Positions 13,470-22,975 of a DNA stretch of 32,375 nucleotides are shown here, piece by piece. The stretch is taken from the NCBI GenBank assembly GCA_018670435.1, contig JABHRC010000025.1:1-32375 (forward strand), read 5' to 3'. Within the stretch, counting starts at the first letter, position 1. Each line of letters begins with the position of its first letter. The notes under the pieces were generated by a model that saw nothing but the letters and a program-made list of their open reading frames with translations, searched no databases and was not told the DNA's origin. Origin of the DNA: Gammaproteobacteria bacterium. Lineage in GTDB: Bacteria; Pseudomonadota; Gammaproteobacteria; GCA-002705445; GCA-002716945. The position numbers were made by a program, and so were the translations under genes.

Positions 13470-14038
13470 TGGAATCTTATGCGTCAAAACCAATAATATT
13501 TTTATTAATGACTATAGTGAGTTTTGCACAATTCCTATTCATACTCAGATTTCTATTCGAAGTAGCAAGGGTTTCTTATAATAATCCTATATCGCAATTA
13601 GTCGTAAAAGCAACTAGTCCTATTTTAATTCCATTTAGAATCATTCCTCTTTATATAGGAAGATTAGATATATCTATTATTATATTAATTACTGCCTTAA
13701 CTGCACTTAAGCTTTATATCAACCCCAACTTTAGTGGTTTTGAATATAGTTTTAATGCATTAATTATTGCCGGCTTTGGTTTCGCAATCAAAGAGGTTCT
13801 AGATATCTTGTGGTGGGCAGTAATCATAGGCGTCGTTGGAAGTTGGTTGTCAACATATAATCCCCATCCACTCTTTAATCTTGTTGATGAAGTCTGCAAT
13901 CCTATGTATAAACCAATAAGAAATATGCTACCTGATATGTCTGGTATAGATATATCTCCCATTATATTATTAGTGGCGTTAAATTTATTACAGATGATTA
14001 TATTGCCACCTATTTTTAATCTAACAAGGTATTTTTAA
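13469..14038 (+). CDS. yggT: YggT family integral membrane protein (two YGGT repeats)
   Basis: Hydrophobic, duplicated layout: FLFEVARVSYNNPISQLVVKATSPILIPFRIIP and WLSTYNPHPLFNLVDEVCNPMYKPIRNMLPDMSGIDISPIILL. Located after proC. Confidence 0.92.
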   Translation: MESYASKPIIFLLMTIVSFAQFLFILRFLFEVARVSYNNPISQLVVKATSPILIPFRIIPLYIGRLDISIIILITALTALKLYINPNFSGFEYSFNALIIAGFGFAIKEVLDILWWAVIIGVVGSWLSTYNPHPLFNLVDEVCNPMYKPIRNMLPDMSGIDISPIILLVALNLLQMIILPPIFNLTRYF

Positions 14039-15165
14039 TGGATGCTAATTCAATAAAAATTGTAAAGCCAACCAATGTTATTATTAAAAATCCTCTTAAA
14101 CTTTTATCGGGAAAGGTTTTAAGCGAATACAAACTTAAATATGAAACATATGGTTCTTTAAATTCTGATAAAAGCAATGCTGTTTTAATATGCCACGCAC
14201 TATCTGGTAATCATCATGTAGCAGGTTACTATGAAGGTGATGACAAACCAGGATGGTGGAATAATATGATTGGGCCAGGAAAACCAATAGATACTGATAA
14301 ATTATTTATAGTATGTGTAAATAATTTAGGTGGATGCCATGGTTCAACAGGGCCGACAAGTATTAATCCTATAACTAATAAGATCTATGGTTCTGATTTC
14401 CCAATGATGACAGTCAGTGATTGGGTGGAATCTCAAAAAGAATTAATGGATGTGCTTAAGATCCCATTCTGGAAGTTTGTTGTCGGTGGAAGTCTAGGGG
14501 GAATGCAGGCATTACAGTGGTCCTTCCAGTATCCAAAATTAATACATAATTGTATAGCCATTGCTGCAGCTCCCAAATTAACTGCTCAGAATATAGCATT
14601 CAATGAAATTGCACGACAAGCGATTATGAAAGACCCAAATTGGCATAATGGTAACTATTTAGAAAAAGGTGTGATGCCAAATCAAGGTTTATCATTAGCC
14701 AGGATGTTAGGCCACATAACATATCTTTCTGATGAATCCATGAGAGAAAAATTTGGTAGAGATCTAAAAAATTCAAAATTAGGTTTCAATTATGATGTGG
14801 AATTTCAAATTGAAAGTTACCTGAGATATCAAGGTGAGAAATTTGTAACTGGGTTTGATGCAAATACGTATTTATTAATGACAAAATCATTAGATTACTT
14901 TGATCCAGTAAAAGATATGTCGGATAATTTAATAAAAAATCTATGTGAGTGCAAATCAAATTTTTTAATTGTATCTTTCACATCAGACTGGAGATTCCCA
15001 CCAAAACGCTCAAAAGAAATTGTTAAATTATTATTAGATAATAAAAGAAATGTCAGTTATTCTGAAATATCTGCTGAAGGTGGTCATGATGCATTTCTCA
15101 TGGACAATAAAGATTATTTTGATGTTATGGCATCTTTTATTATGGAGTCTAGCAATGGCATTTAG
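14038..15165 (+). CDS. metX: Homoserine O-acyltransferase (acetyl or succinyl donor not resolvable here)
   Basis: YETYGSLNSDKSNAVLICHALSGNHHVAG, LGGCHGSTGPTSINP, nucleophile elbow VVGGSLGGMQALQW, terminal EGGHDAFLMD. Confidence 0.95.
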   Translation: MDANSIKIVKPTNVIIKNPLKLLSGKVLSEYKLKYETYGSLNSDKSNAVLICHALSGNHHVAGYYEGDDKPGWWNNMIGPGKPIDTDKLFIVCVNNLGGCHGSTGPTSINPITNKIYGSDFPMMTVSDWVESQKELMDVLKIPFWKFVVGGSLGGMQALQWSFQYPKLIHNCIAIAAAPKLTAQNIAFNEIARQAIMKDPNWHNGNYLEKGVMPNQGLSLARMLGHITYLSDESMREKFGRDLKNSKLGFNYDVEFQIESYLRYQGEKFVTGFDANTYLLMTKSLDYFDPVKDMSDNLIKNLCECKSNFLIVSFTSDWRFPPKRSKEIVKLLLDNKRNVSYSEISAEGGHDAFLMDNKDYFDVMASFIMESSNGI

Positions 15166-15748
15166 AAAAGATCTGTTACTGATTAGTTCATGGATAAAAC
15201 CTAATACAAAAGTACTTGATTTAGGTTGTGGGAATGGAGAACTATTAAAGATTTTAAAACAAGAAAAAAATATAAGTGGGTATGGAATAGATAATGATAT
15301 TGATAATATTAAATTATCTCTTAAAAATAATGTGAATGTATTACAAATAGACTTAGATAATGGACTTGAAGATTTTGAATTTGAATATTTTGATTATGTC
15401 GTATTAGCTCAGTCATTACAGGTAATTAAAAACCCAAAAGAATTATTAAATCAAATGCTGAGAATTGGTAAAGAAATAATAGTATCATTCCCGAACATGG
15501 GACATTGGTCATCAAGAATTCAATTACTTACATCTGGAATAATGCCTGTAACTGGAAATTTACCTTATAGCTGGCATGATACTCCTAATATTCATTTATG
15601 TACTATCAAAGATTTTTTAATATTTTGTGAAAAAAATGATTTTGAAATACTTGAAAAAAACATCACTGATAATAATCAGAGATGCAATTTATTTACTAAA
15701 CTTATGCCTAACCTTTTTGGGCAGATAGCAACCTTTAGAATTAAATAA
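15155..15748 (+). CDS. metW: Methionine biosynthesis protein MetW (SAM-methyltransferase fold)
   Basis: Starts at ATG 15155 (11-bp overlap with metX): MAFRKDLLLISSWIKPNTKVLDLGCGNGELLKIL..YGIDND; FPNMGHWSSRIQLLTSGIMPVTGNLPYSWHDTPNIHLCTIKDF. Confidence 0.95.
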   Translation: MAFRKDLLLISSWIKPNTKVLDLGCGNGELLKILKQEKNISGYGIDNDIDNIKLSLKNNVNVLQIDLDNGLEDFEFEYFDYVVLAQSLQVIKNPKELLNQMLRIGKEIIVSFPNMGHWSSRIQLLTSGIMPVTGNLPYSWHDTPNIHLCTIKDFLIFCEKNDFEILEKNITDNNQRCNLFTKLMPNLFGQIATFRIK

Positions 15749-16201
15749 CTATCGTAGCTTTGCTTTTATAAAGTCTGTATGTTTGATATATAATAAATCA
15801 GATATTTTTCTAATAGTATAATCTTCATATTTATCTATTCTTCCATCTGCATAAGCTACATCCCATAGCATCTTTATTAAATCTTTTTTTTCAGAATATG
15901 AACATTCATTATTAACAATTTCAGTAAAATCATGAAGTGATATCATTTCGTTATTTTTTTGATCAGCCAGAGTAATTACTAATTTAATTTGATCATCGTT
16001 TAATGAGAATTCCTTTTTGAGCAGATCTATAATCTTGCTCTTCTCCAAATCATCATACTCATCATCAGATTTAGAAACCTCAATTAGAAATATACATATA
16101 GATAGGATTTTTTCATCATCAAAACTTTCAATATCTTTTTGCGTAATGTTTGTTTTATTATTTAAAGAAAGACTTTTAAAAATATCTGAAAATATTTTCA
16201 T
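15749..16201 (-). CDS. TerB-like (tellurite-resistance TerB family) helical protein
   Basis: 150 aa all-helical: acidic residues and DDEYDDLEKSKIIDLLKKEFSLNDDQI...EKKDLIKMLWDVAYADGRIDKYEDYTIRKISDLLYI, which resembles TerB-domain proteins. Confidence 0.75.
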   Translation of the reverse strand: MKIFSDIFKSLSLNNKTNITQKDIESFDDEKILSICIFLIEVSKSDDEYDDLEKSKIIDLLKKEFSLNDDQIKLVITLADQKNNEMISLHDFTEIVNNECSYSEKKDLIKMLWDVAYADGRIDKYEDYTIRKISDLLYIKHTDFIKAKLR

Positions 16202-16207
16202 AAGATA

Positions 16208-16537
16208 TTAATTAAAGTTTTGTTTTAGTGAATATGACCCACTGTTATCATATTCATTAAAGAAAATCTCAACGAATGGATGATCTATAGGGTCTGTACT
16301 TTCATCGCTCAAGAGATTACTTTCTGCCACATATGTTTCATTACCTTGCCCATGAACAAGAACATGATACCAAGGCTTATTTTTATTAGGTTTTGATTTG
16401 GCTACATTTTCATACCATTCATCTGTTCCCTGAAAATATGGGTCAGCGTCTACAATAACTCCCCTATATCTAAACTTAGAATGAGATACAATTTGACCTA
16501 ATTTGAATTCTGCTTTTTGTTTTAATGGTGTGTCCAT
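16208..16537 (-). CDS. hspQ: Heat shock protein HspQ (YccV-like)
   Basis: FKLGQIVSHSKFRYRGVIVDADPYFQGTDEWYENVAKSKPNKNKPWYHVLVHGQGNETYVAESNL. Confidence 0.93.
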   Translation of the reverse strand: MDTPLKQKAEFKLGQIVSHSKFRYRGVIVDADPYFQGTDEWYENVAKSKPNKNKPWYHVLVHGQGNETYVAESNLLSDESTDPIDHPFVEIFFNEYDNSGSYSLKQNFN

Positions 16538-16589
16538 AACTCTATTATATGGTCTATATGCTGATATTTAAAGCATTCAATCAAATATA

Positions 16590-18149
16590 TTAATCATATA
16601 GGAGCGTAATGTTAATGCGCCTATTTTCATAAGATTCATTAAAATCAAAATCATCTGTTTCGTGAAATAATTGAGAATTAAAGATGACAGCTCTGTTTTC
16701 CTTATATGGTATTACCATACTATCAACATTGTTATCTTTAAGCATTTTACGAATTAGTGGAGAATTATCTTTATTATTATAAGAATCAAAGTCAGAATTT
16801 TTAGGAGGTAACTTATTCCATATCCTTAAACCACCTCTATCTTTATTTAAATTTCCTTCCTCTGGTGTAATCCAGAAATTAACATTTATTGATGCCTGAT
16901 CAGCATGAATATTAGTTCCCCCCTTTTGACTCTCATATTTGAATATCCAGGCTTGAGTTAATCTAAATTCTTTAAATATATTTTTATAAGTTACACGTAA
17001 ATCTTCGCTTAATCGAAGTATAAACTCATTTGACAAGCCTTTTGATAAAAAAGCTGCCACATATCCTCCGTCATATGGATATTTAAATATATTTGCATTC
17101 CTACAAAATTTTTGTAGTTCTTTTAATGCAGTATTACTTAAAAGATTATCAACCACTAATATTTCTGGTTGACTATTTAAGTATTTAGACTCTAATGAAG
17201 AAATATTATTTTCTTTATTTAAAAGGTTACGAGAAATATTTTTTGGTGGCTTATTATATAATATTTTAAAAATATCTTTCTTTATCTCTTCAGTGACATC
17301 ATCCATCACTAAACTATTTGTCGATATCTTTTTATATAGATTTTCCAATAAACCATAATACTCTTTAGTAAATTTAGGGTTTCTAATATCATCAGTATCA
17401 TTATCAATATGTGTTAACTGCTCGTATTCATGGGTTATAAGAATAGATAGAGATTTGATATCGGAGAGATACTTATTTGAGTTATTATCAATATAATATT
17501 TTTCAGAATGGTTTAGGTTCAATACTTTTTTAAATAATTTATCGGCTTCATTTATTTCTCCTAACCATAATGAACTCATTCCTAACATTAGATAAGCATC
17601 AGCATATTTTTCGTCTCTTTCTATCGCAAGTAAAAAATATTTTTTTGAGCTATGTAAATGAGTTAATGATCTATCGCTCTGAAACATATACTGATAAACT
17701 TCCCCTATTCTCTGGGGAGCTTCTGCAAACAAAATATCTGCATTAGATGATTTTTCTAAATAATTTAAAGCTTCTTCATATTTATCGCTTTCAATATATA
17801 AATTAGCGCAGTTAAAAAGAGCTTTATAATTGTTACTATCTATAGATATGGCATTTTTAAAATATTTCTCAGAATTAACAAAGTTTTTTATATTTTTATA
17901 GGCTATACCTAAATTATTATTTGCTTCATAGTTATTAGGTTCTATTGATATTGCTTTTTCTAAAAAAGTAATTGCTTCCTCAAATTGCATTTTTTGAGAC
18001 AGTATGCATCCATGAAGATGATTCGCTTGGAAATTATTGGCATCACCATTTATTACTAACTGATAAATCTTATCTGCATCATCTAATTTCCCTTGATGAT
18101 GAAGAGCGAGAGCATTATTTAATAATTCGTTTATATTTATTTGGTTCAT
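16590..18149 (-). CDS. TPR-repeat protein with C-terminal putative 2OG-Fe(II) oxygenase domain
   Basis: N-terminal TPR units (ALALHHQGKLDDADKIYQLVI, AITFLEKAISIEPNNYEANNNLGIAYKNIKNFVNSEKYFKNAISIDSNNYKALFNCANLY). C-terminal candidate HxD...H...R triad: NIHADQASINVNFWITP, FNSQLFHETDDF, RRINITLLY. ATG at 18149 preferred over the ATG at 18158, which begins on the tRNA discriminator base. Confidence 0.85.
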   Translation of the reverse strand: MNQININELLNNALALHHQGKLDDADKIYQLVINGDANNFQANHLHGCILSQKMQFEEAITFLEKAISIEPNNYEANNNLGIAYKNIKNFVNSEKYFKNAISIDSNNYKALFNCANLYIESDKYEEALNYLEKSSNADILFAEAPQRIGEVYQYMFQSDRSLTHLHSSKKYFLLAIERDEKYADAYLMLGMSSLWLGEINEADKLFKKVLNLNHSEKYYIDNNSNKYLSDIKSLSILITHEYEQLTHIDNDTDDIRNPKFTKEYYGLLENLYKKISTNSLVMDDVTEEIKKDIFKILYNKPPKNISRNLLNKENNISSLESKYLNSQPEILVVDNLLSNTALKELQKFCRNANIFKYPYDGGYVAAFLSKGLSNEFILRLSEDLRVTYKNIFKEFRLTQAWIFKYESQKGGTNIHADQASINVNFWITPEEGNLNKDRGGLRIWNKLPPKNSDFDSYNNKDNSPLIRKMLKDNNVDSMVIPYKENRAVIFNSQLFHETDDFDFNESYENRRINITLLYD

Positions 18150-18157
18150 ATATTTCA

Positions 18158-18230
<73 letters not shown>

Positions 18231-18237
18231 TTAAATA

Positions 18238-18507
18238 TTATTTTTTCTCTGGCACGAACCCCTCTGGGGCCTTAGAACCTTCTCCGAATAGAAACTTCTC
18301 CATCTCTTCTTCAAGAAATTTTCTAGACTTTGGGTCTACTGGCGTTAATCTCATTTCATTAATTAGCATTGTTTGATGATCCATCCATAATTGCCAAGCT
18401 TCAGCAGAAATATTTTCCATTATTTTAACACCAATATCGCCCGGATATGGTTGATAGTCCAACGCTTCAGATTCTTTTTGTAATTTAACACAATTAATTA
18501 TAGTCAT
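18238..18507 (-). CDS. yggX: Fe(2+)-trafficking protein YggX family
   Basis: 89 aa MTIINCVKLQKESEALDYQPYPGDIGVKIMENISAEAWQLWMDHQTMLINEMRLTPVDPKSRKFLEEEMEKFLFGEG. The ORF-track start at 18690 is an over-extension into mutY. Confidence 0.95.
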   Translation of the reverse strand: MTIINCVKLQKESEALDYQPYPGDIGVKIMENISAEAWQLWMDHQTMLINEMRLTPVDPKSRKFLEEEMEKFLFGEGSKAPEGFVPEKK

Positions 18508-19561
18508 ATATACTCTTATATTGATTAAATATTTTATCTTGATATTTGGGTATTCCAAAATCAATGTCTGATAGATTATACCAATTATCCTCAGATAGGC
18601 TAACCTTTTTATGGTATTTGATATTACATAATATTGCATTGAAGGTAAATGTGATGTGCGATAGCTTATGTGAAAACGTGAAGATATCATATTCTATGAA
18701 TTCTTCTATCTTGTGTGACTTGCTCCATCTCATTAAATCTGACTCATTATGAAAAACTGGTGATGAATAAAGGCCTCTCCATAAATTATCATAAGATATT
18801 TTCTCAAGATAGAATTCACCTTTATTATTTATAATTACCAATGACCAAATATTCTTTTCTGTAATTTTGGTTTTCTTAGACTTATATGCAGAACCTGATT
18901 TGTATGGATAAGAACTACATTGCTTTTTAACAGGACACTTATTACATAATGGGTTAGATTTTTTACATACTAATGAGCCAATATCCATATATGCCTGGAT
19001 GAAATCTGAAGGCCTATTTACCGATAGCAAATATTGCGATAACTCCCATAAACTATTTAAATTAGAATTATTTATTTCTAAAGAAAAAAATCTTGATAAA
19101 AATCTTTTTACGTTACCATCTAGGATTGAATAATGGCCATTTCCGCTAAAAGTCATTATTGCTGATGCTGTTGTCCTTCCAATGCCTGGCAATGTTAATA
19201 TTTCATCATAACTTTTTGGAAACTCTCTATTGAACTCATTTTGTATTCTTATTGATGTTTTATATATATTTTCGGCTCTTCTATAAAATCCTAGCCCACT
19301 CCATATTTTCATAATATCATTAAGGCTTGCCTGAAACAGAGACTCAAGATCAGGGTATTGATCTATAAATTTTTTATAATATGGGACAGCTGACTGTACC
19401 TGTGTCTGCTGAAGCATAATCTCAGATATCCAAATTTTATATATATCTTTTCCTTTCCATGGCAGGTCATGTCTTCCATTGGCATCATACCAATCTAAGA
19501 TTTTTTTTCTAATTAAAGCTCTCTTTTTAGAAGGGCAGTTTAATTTTATCTCTAAGCTCAT
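18494..19561 (-). CDS. mutY: A/G-specific adenine glycosylase
   Basis: ILDWYDANGRHDLPWKGKDIYKIWISEIMLQQTQV, HhH LPGIGRTTASAIMTF, Fe-S ligands CKKSNPLCNKCPVKKQC, C-terminal MutT-like domain. Confidence 0.96.
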   Translation of the reverse strand: MSLEIKLNCPSKKRALIRKKILDWYDANGRHDLPWKGKDIYKIWISEIMLQQTQVQSAVPYYKKFIDQYPDLESLFQASLNDIMKIWSGLGFYRRAENIYKTSIRIQNEFNREFPKSYDEILTLPGIGRTTASAIMTFSGNGHYSILDGNVKRFLSRFFSLEINNSNLNSLWELSQYLLSVNRPSDFIQAYMDIGSLVCKKSNPLCNKCPVKKQCSSYPYKSGSAYKSKKTKITEKNIWSLVIINNKGEFYLEKISYDNLWRGLYSSPVFHNESDLMRWSKSHKIEEFIEYDIFTFSHKLSHITFTFNAILCNIKYHKKVSLSEDNWYNLSDIDFGIPKYQDKIFNQYKSIYDYN

Positions 19562-20360
19562 CTATTACTTTATCTTGTATTTCATCTATAATTTTTTCTT
19601 TGATAGGTTCAATTTTTTTTATTATTATATGATTTAAGTCAATAGAAACTGAAATATCATCTAATGTTCCTGAAACTACCATTGGTAATTCTTCATTGAC
19701 TAGCTCAACGGGATAATTAGCTTGATACAAGCTAATTATTTTTTCATATGGTTTAATTTTTCCAATAAAAATAAATTCTGCTTCCTTCGTAAGTATATCT
19801 ATAGATCCATTTCCTCTTGCTTCCATTGTTTCAGTTTCTATATAAATATCACTTATCATCATATTATCTTCTATAACTTTCACTTTTGCAGACATGTTTT
19901 TAATATTTGTTACTTTTTTATCAGCACCAGTGAATGATGAAAAATTTAGCAAAGAGTATGTTTTCATCAAAACATCATCAACATTTATCCCATAATATTT
20001 AAAATCATATGCTCTTATATAGTTTACATCTATCATTTTATTCATTAGTTTTTTTACTGATAAAGAAAGGTCAATTAGTGAAACCTCTATCTTCATATTT
20101 GTTAATGACGCAACAGACTGTTTATGTGAACTAGAAGGTATATTAAAAACTTGTATATCAGGTACTAGAACCTTTATATCAGGATAATATGATGCTTTTA
20201 TGTCACCATTAATTATGAGACTATACTTTGTTTTAGAAGAAACATATTTAATAATATGTTCCTTATAATCATTAGGATTAAATATAAAAAAAAGATACAT
20301 AGCTGCCAGTGATAACAATGTAACTAATACATATAAAGATTTGAATAAGATTTTTTTCAT
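19527..20360 (-). CDS. Short AsmA-like membrane-anchored protein
   Basis: N-terminal TM followed by FNPNDYKEHIIKYVSSKTKYSLIINGDIKASYYPDIKVLVPDIQVFN, the AsmA-family N-terminal pattern; only 277 aa. Confidence 0.75.
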   Translation of the reverse strand: MKKILFKSLYVLVTLLSLAAMYLFFIFNPNDYKEHIIKYVSSKTKYSLIINGDIKASYYPDIKVLVPDIQVFNIPSSSHKQSVASLTNMKIEVSLIDLSLSVKKLMNKMIDVNYIRAYDFKYYGINVDDVLMKTYSLLNFSSFTGADKKVTNIKNMSAKVKVIEDNMMISDIYIETETMEARGNGSIDILTKEAEFIFIGKIKPYEKIISLYQANYPVELVNEELPMVVSGTLDDISVSIDLNHIIIKKIEPIKEKIIDEIQDKVIDELRDKIKLPF

Positions 20361-20830
20361 TATTTAGCTATATAGGCTCCTGATTTTCCGCCTTCCTTTA
20401 AAAGCAATTTAATATCTGAGATAATCATTGATCTGTCTAGGTACTTACACATATCATAGATAGTCAGTAAAGCAATTTGTGTTGCACATAAAGCTTCAAT
20501 TTCCACACCAGTTTTTTCATCACAAATTATTTCAGAAATACATGTGATACTTTCCGAATTAATCTCAAATCGAATATTTACGCCCTTAATATTTAGCTGA
20601 TGTGACAAAGGAACCAATATAGATGTTTTTTTTGCAGCCTGTATTCCCGCAATTTGAGCAATCGTAAGCACATCGCCTTTTTTATTTTTATTAAGCTTAA
20701 TTGAATCAAGAGCAGCTTTGCTGAGAGTAATTTTGCCAGTTGCAATTGCTTTACGATTTGTAATATTTTTATTGCTAACATCAACCATCCCAACATTACC
20801 TAAATTATCAATGTGATTACTTTTCTTCAT
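20360..20830 (-). CDS. moaC: Cyclic pyranopterin monophosphate synthase (molybdenum cofactor biosynthesis)
   Basis: MVDVSNKNITNRKAIATGKI, LVPLSHQLNIKGVNI, KTGVEIEALCATQIALLTIYDMCKYLDRSMIISDIKLLLKEGGKSG. Confidence 0.93.
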   Translation of the reverse strand: MKKSNHIDNLGNVGMVDVSNKNITNRKAIATGKITLSKAALDSIKLNKNKKGDVLTIAQIAGIQAAKKTSILVPLSHQLNIKGVNIRFEINSESITCISEIICDEKTGVEIEALCATQIALLTIYDMCKYLDRSMIISDIKLLLKEGGKSGAYIAK

Positions 20831-20897
20831 ATCTTTATTTGTTAATTTTTATTATAATTCTACAGTATATAATACAAATATAAAATTTTAGATATAT

Positions 20898-21491
20898 ATG
20901 AAAATTATACTAGCTTCAAAAAATCAAGATAAAATTAATGAAATAAAGAAAATACTCAATGGTACAGCCGTTTTACTTAAAACTTGTAATGATATTGAAA
21001 TACCTGAAGTAGAAGAAACAGGTTCAACTTTTGTAGAAAATGCAATCCTTAAAGCAAGGAGCGCATCGTTGGTTACTGGGATGGCTTCTATTGCTGATGA
21101 CTCTGGTATCGAGATTGAATACTTGAATGGGAGACCTGGTATTAAATCTGCAAGATATTCTGGAGAAAATGCTACAAATAAAATGAACAATATTAAACTC
21201 TTAGATGAACTAAGAGGGATTCCTTATGAAAAAAGAAAGGCTTGTTATAGGTGTGTTATAGTATATATGAAGTTTCCCGATGATCCATTTCCAGTTATAA
21301 CTTCCGGATCTTGGGATGGTTACATAACAGAAAAACCTATTGGAGAAAATGGATTTGGCTATGATCCATTATTTTTTTTACCAGAATATAATAAAACTTC
21401 TGCGCAAATTACTTCAGAGGAAAAAAATAAAATTAGTCATAGAGCAAAAGCTCTAAGTGAATTACAAAAATATTTCCCTAAAGAAAAATGA
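20898..21491 (+). CDS. rdgB: XTP/dITP diphosphatase (RdgB/HAM1 family)
   Basis: IILASKNQDKINEIKKIL, ETGSTFVENAILKARSASLVTGMASIADDSGIEIEYLNGRPGIKSARYSGENA, ENGFGYDPLFFLPEY, ISHRAKAL. Confidence 0.96.
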   Translation: MKIILASKNQDKINEIKKILNGTAVLLKTCNDIEIPEVEETGSTFVENAILKARSASLVTGMASIADDSGIEIEYLNGRPGIKSARYSGENATNKMNNIKLLDELRGIPYEKRKACYRCVIVYMKFPDDPFPVITSGSWDGYITEKPIGENGFGYDPLFFLPEYNKTSAQITSEEKNKISHRAKALSELQKYFPKEK

Positions 21492-22975
21492 ATAGTCTCA
21501 ATATATTAACCAAATATTATTCCTTGGTATTTGTACTAATAATTTCTGGATGTGCAACTAATCCTGTTACAGGAATTCCTGATTTTGTTACTATCACTGA
21601 GCAACAAGAAATATCCATTGGAGCTTCGTATCATAAAAAAATTTTAGAAGAGAATAAAATAATACAAAATAAAGAGTTAAATGATTACTTTCAAAAACTA
21701 GGTGAATCAATTTCAAAGAAAAGCCATCGTCCAAAACTAAAATGGCATTTTACGCTTATTGATGATCCAACATTCAATGCATTTGCTACACCAGGTGGTT
21801 ATGTATATATGTATAGAGGGATGTTAAATTATTTTAATTCTGAGGCTGAATTAGCTGGTGTAATTGGACATGAAATTGGTCATATAACTGCTCGGCATGC
21901 TGTTAGAGGAATGAGTACAGCACAGATAACCAATCTGTTGTTGTCTATAATTCAGTCTAATGTTCCAGGTGGACAATTAACTGGAAATGCATTTAATTTG
22001 GTAAATATGATAATAAACCGTGGATATAGTAGAAAATTTGAACTGGAAGCTGACCAATTAGGTGAAGATTATCTAGAAAAATCAAATTATGATCCATCGG
22101 CAATGTCAGCTTTTCTGGCAACACTTAAGTATTCTGATGAACTTGAACAGAAAATTGCCAAGGAAGAAGAAAGAGAAGCTAATATTGGATATCATGGAGT
22201 ATTTTCTACTCACCCAGATCACGACAAAAGAATAAAAGCTTTGAGTAATTTGAAAACACCAAATAAAAAAAATAATAAAGAAAAATTTTTAAAGCTATTA
22301 GATGGGTCTGTGTTTGGTTCTAGTCCAGAAGAAGGGTATGTTAAAAACTCAATTTTTTACCATCCGGTATTAGCTATAAAGTTAGGTATTAGTAATGAAT
22401 GGGTTTTTAAAAATAGATCTGATGAATTAGTCCTAACAAAAGATAAGGATATTGTAACATTCAAAGTTGATGAGTTATTACGTGATGATATTGAGAATGG
22501 TCTTACGCCAGAAATATATTTGAAAGAAGGCATTCAGAAAACAACATTCTTGACGACAAATAAGTTGATAAGCTCAGAAGATTTTTCATTCAATGGTCTT
22601 AGCGGATATTCATATCTTTATCACTCAGAAAGTATTATGAACTCTTCTTATGTAAGGTTTACAATAATATTTGACATAGAAGATAATGAAAAAAAGCCAA
22701 AGGTATGGATTATTCGGAGCAACTTATCTGATTTAACTAATGATGAAAAATCAAAAAGTATGATCAAAACATTTTCTAAAATGTCTCAGAGTGAGATAGA
22801 TAACTCTAAAGGTTTAACAATTAAAGTAATTAGGTTTAGAAAAGGGATGTCATATGAAGAGCTCGCAAAATCATCTCCACTAGGAAAGTATTCGGTTGAC
22901 AAGCTCAGATTATTAAATGGTCATTACCCAAACAGTAATCCAAAAATTGGAGACCTAATAAAAATTGTTCAATAA
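21488..22975 (+). CDS. M48-family metalloprotease, putative lipoprotein (BepA/YggG-like)
   Basis: Lipobox-like LVFVLIISGC, NPVTGIPDFVTITEQQEISIG, zinc motif GVIGHEIGHITARHAVRGM, ELEADQLGEDYL, THPDHDKRIKAL. C-terminal region YEELAKSSPLGKYSVDKLRLLNG resembles that of other periplasmic M48 proteases. Confidence 0.92.
   Translation: MNSLNILTKYYSLVFVLIISGCATNPVTGIPDFVTITEQQEISIGASYHKKILEENKIIQNKELNDYFQKLGESISKKSHRPKLKWHFTLIDDPTFNAFATPGGYVYMYRGMLNYFNSEAELAGVIGHEIGHITARHAVRGMSTAQITNLLLSIIQSNVPGGQLTGNAFNLVNMIINRGYSRKFELEADQLGEDYLEKSNYDPSAMSAFLATLKYSDELEQKIAKEEEREANIGYHGVFSTHPDHDKRIKALSNLKTPNKKNNKEKFLKLLDGSVFGSSPEEGYVKNSIFYHPVLAIKLGISNEWVFKNRSDELVLTKDKDIVTFKVDELLRDDIENGLTPEIYLKEGIQKTTFLTTNKLISSEDFSFNGLSGYSYLYHSESIMNSSYVRFTIIFDIEDNEKKPKVWIIRSNLSDLTNDEKSKSMIKTFSKMSQSEIDNSKGLTIKVIRFRKGMSYEELAKSSPLGKYSVDKLRLLNGHYPNSNPKIGDLIKIVQ

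Noticed and set aside
13714-13962. Minus-strand 82-aa ORF within yggT
   Set aside because: Antisense to a clear YggT protein, no recognisable motif.
15749-16201. TerB-like gene as a ter tellurite/phage-resistance cluster
   Set aside because: No terC, terD, terE or other ter genes nearby. TerB-domain proteins occur alone in many bacteria.
20593-20796. Minus-strand 67-aa ORF in an alternative frame of moaC
   Set aside because: Same-strand, out-of-frame translation of moaC, Leu/Lys-rich with no independent start signal seen.
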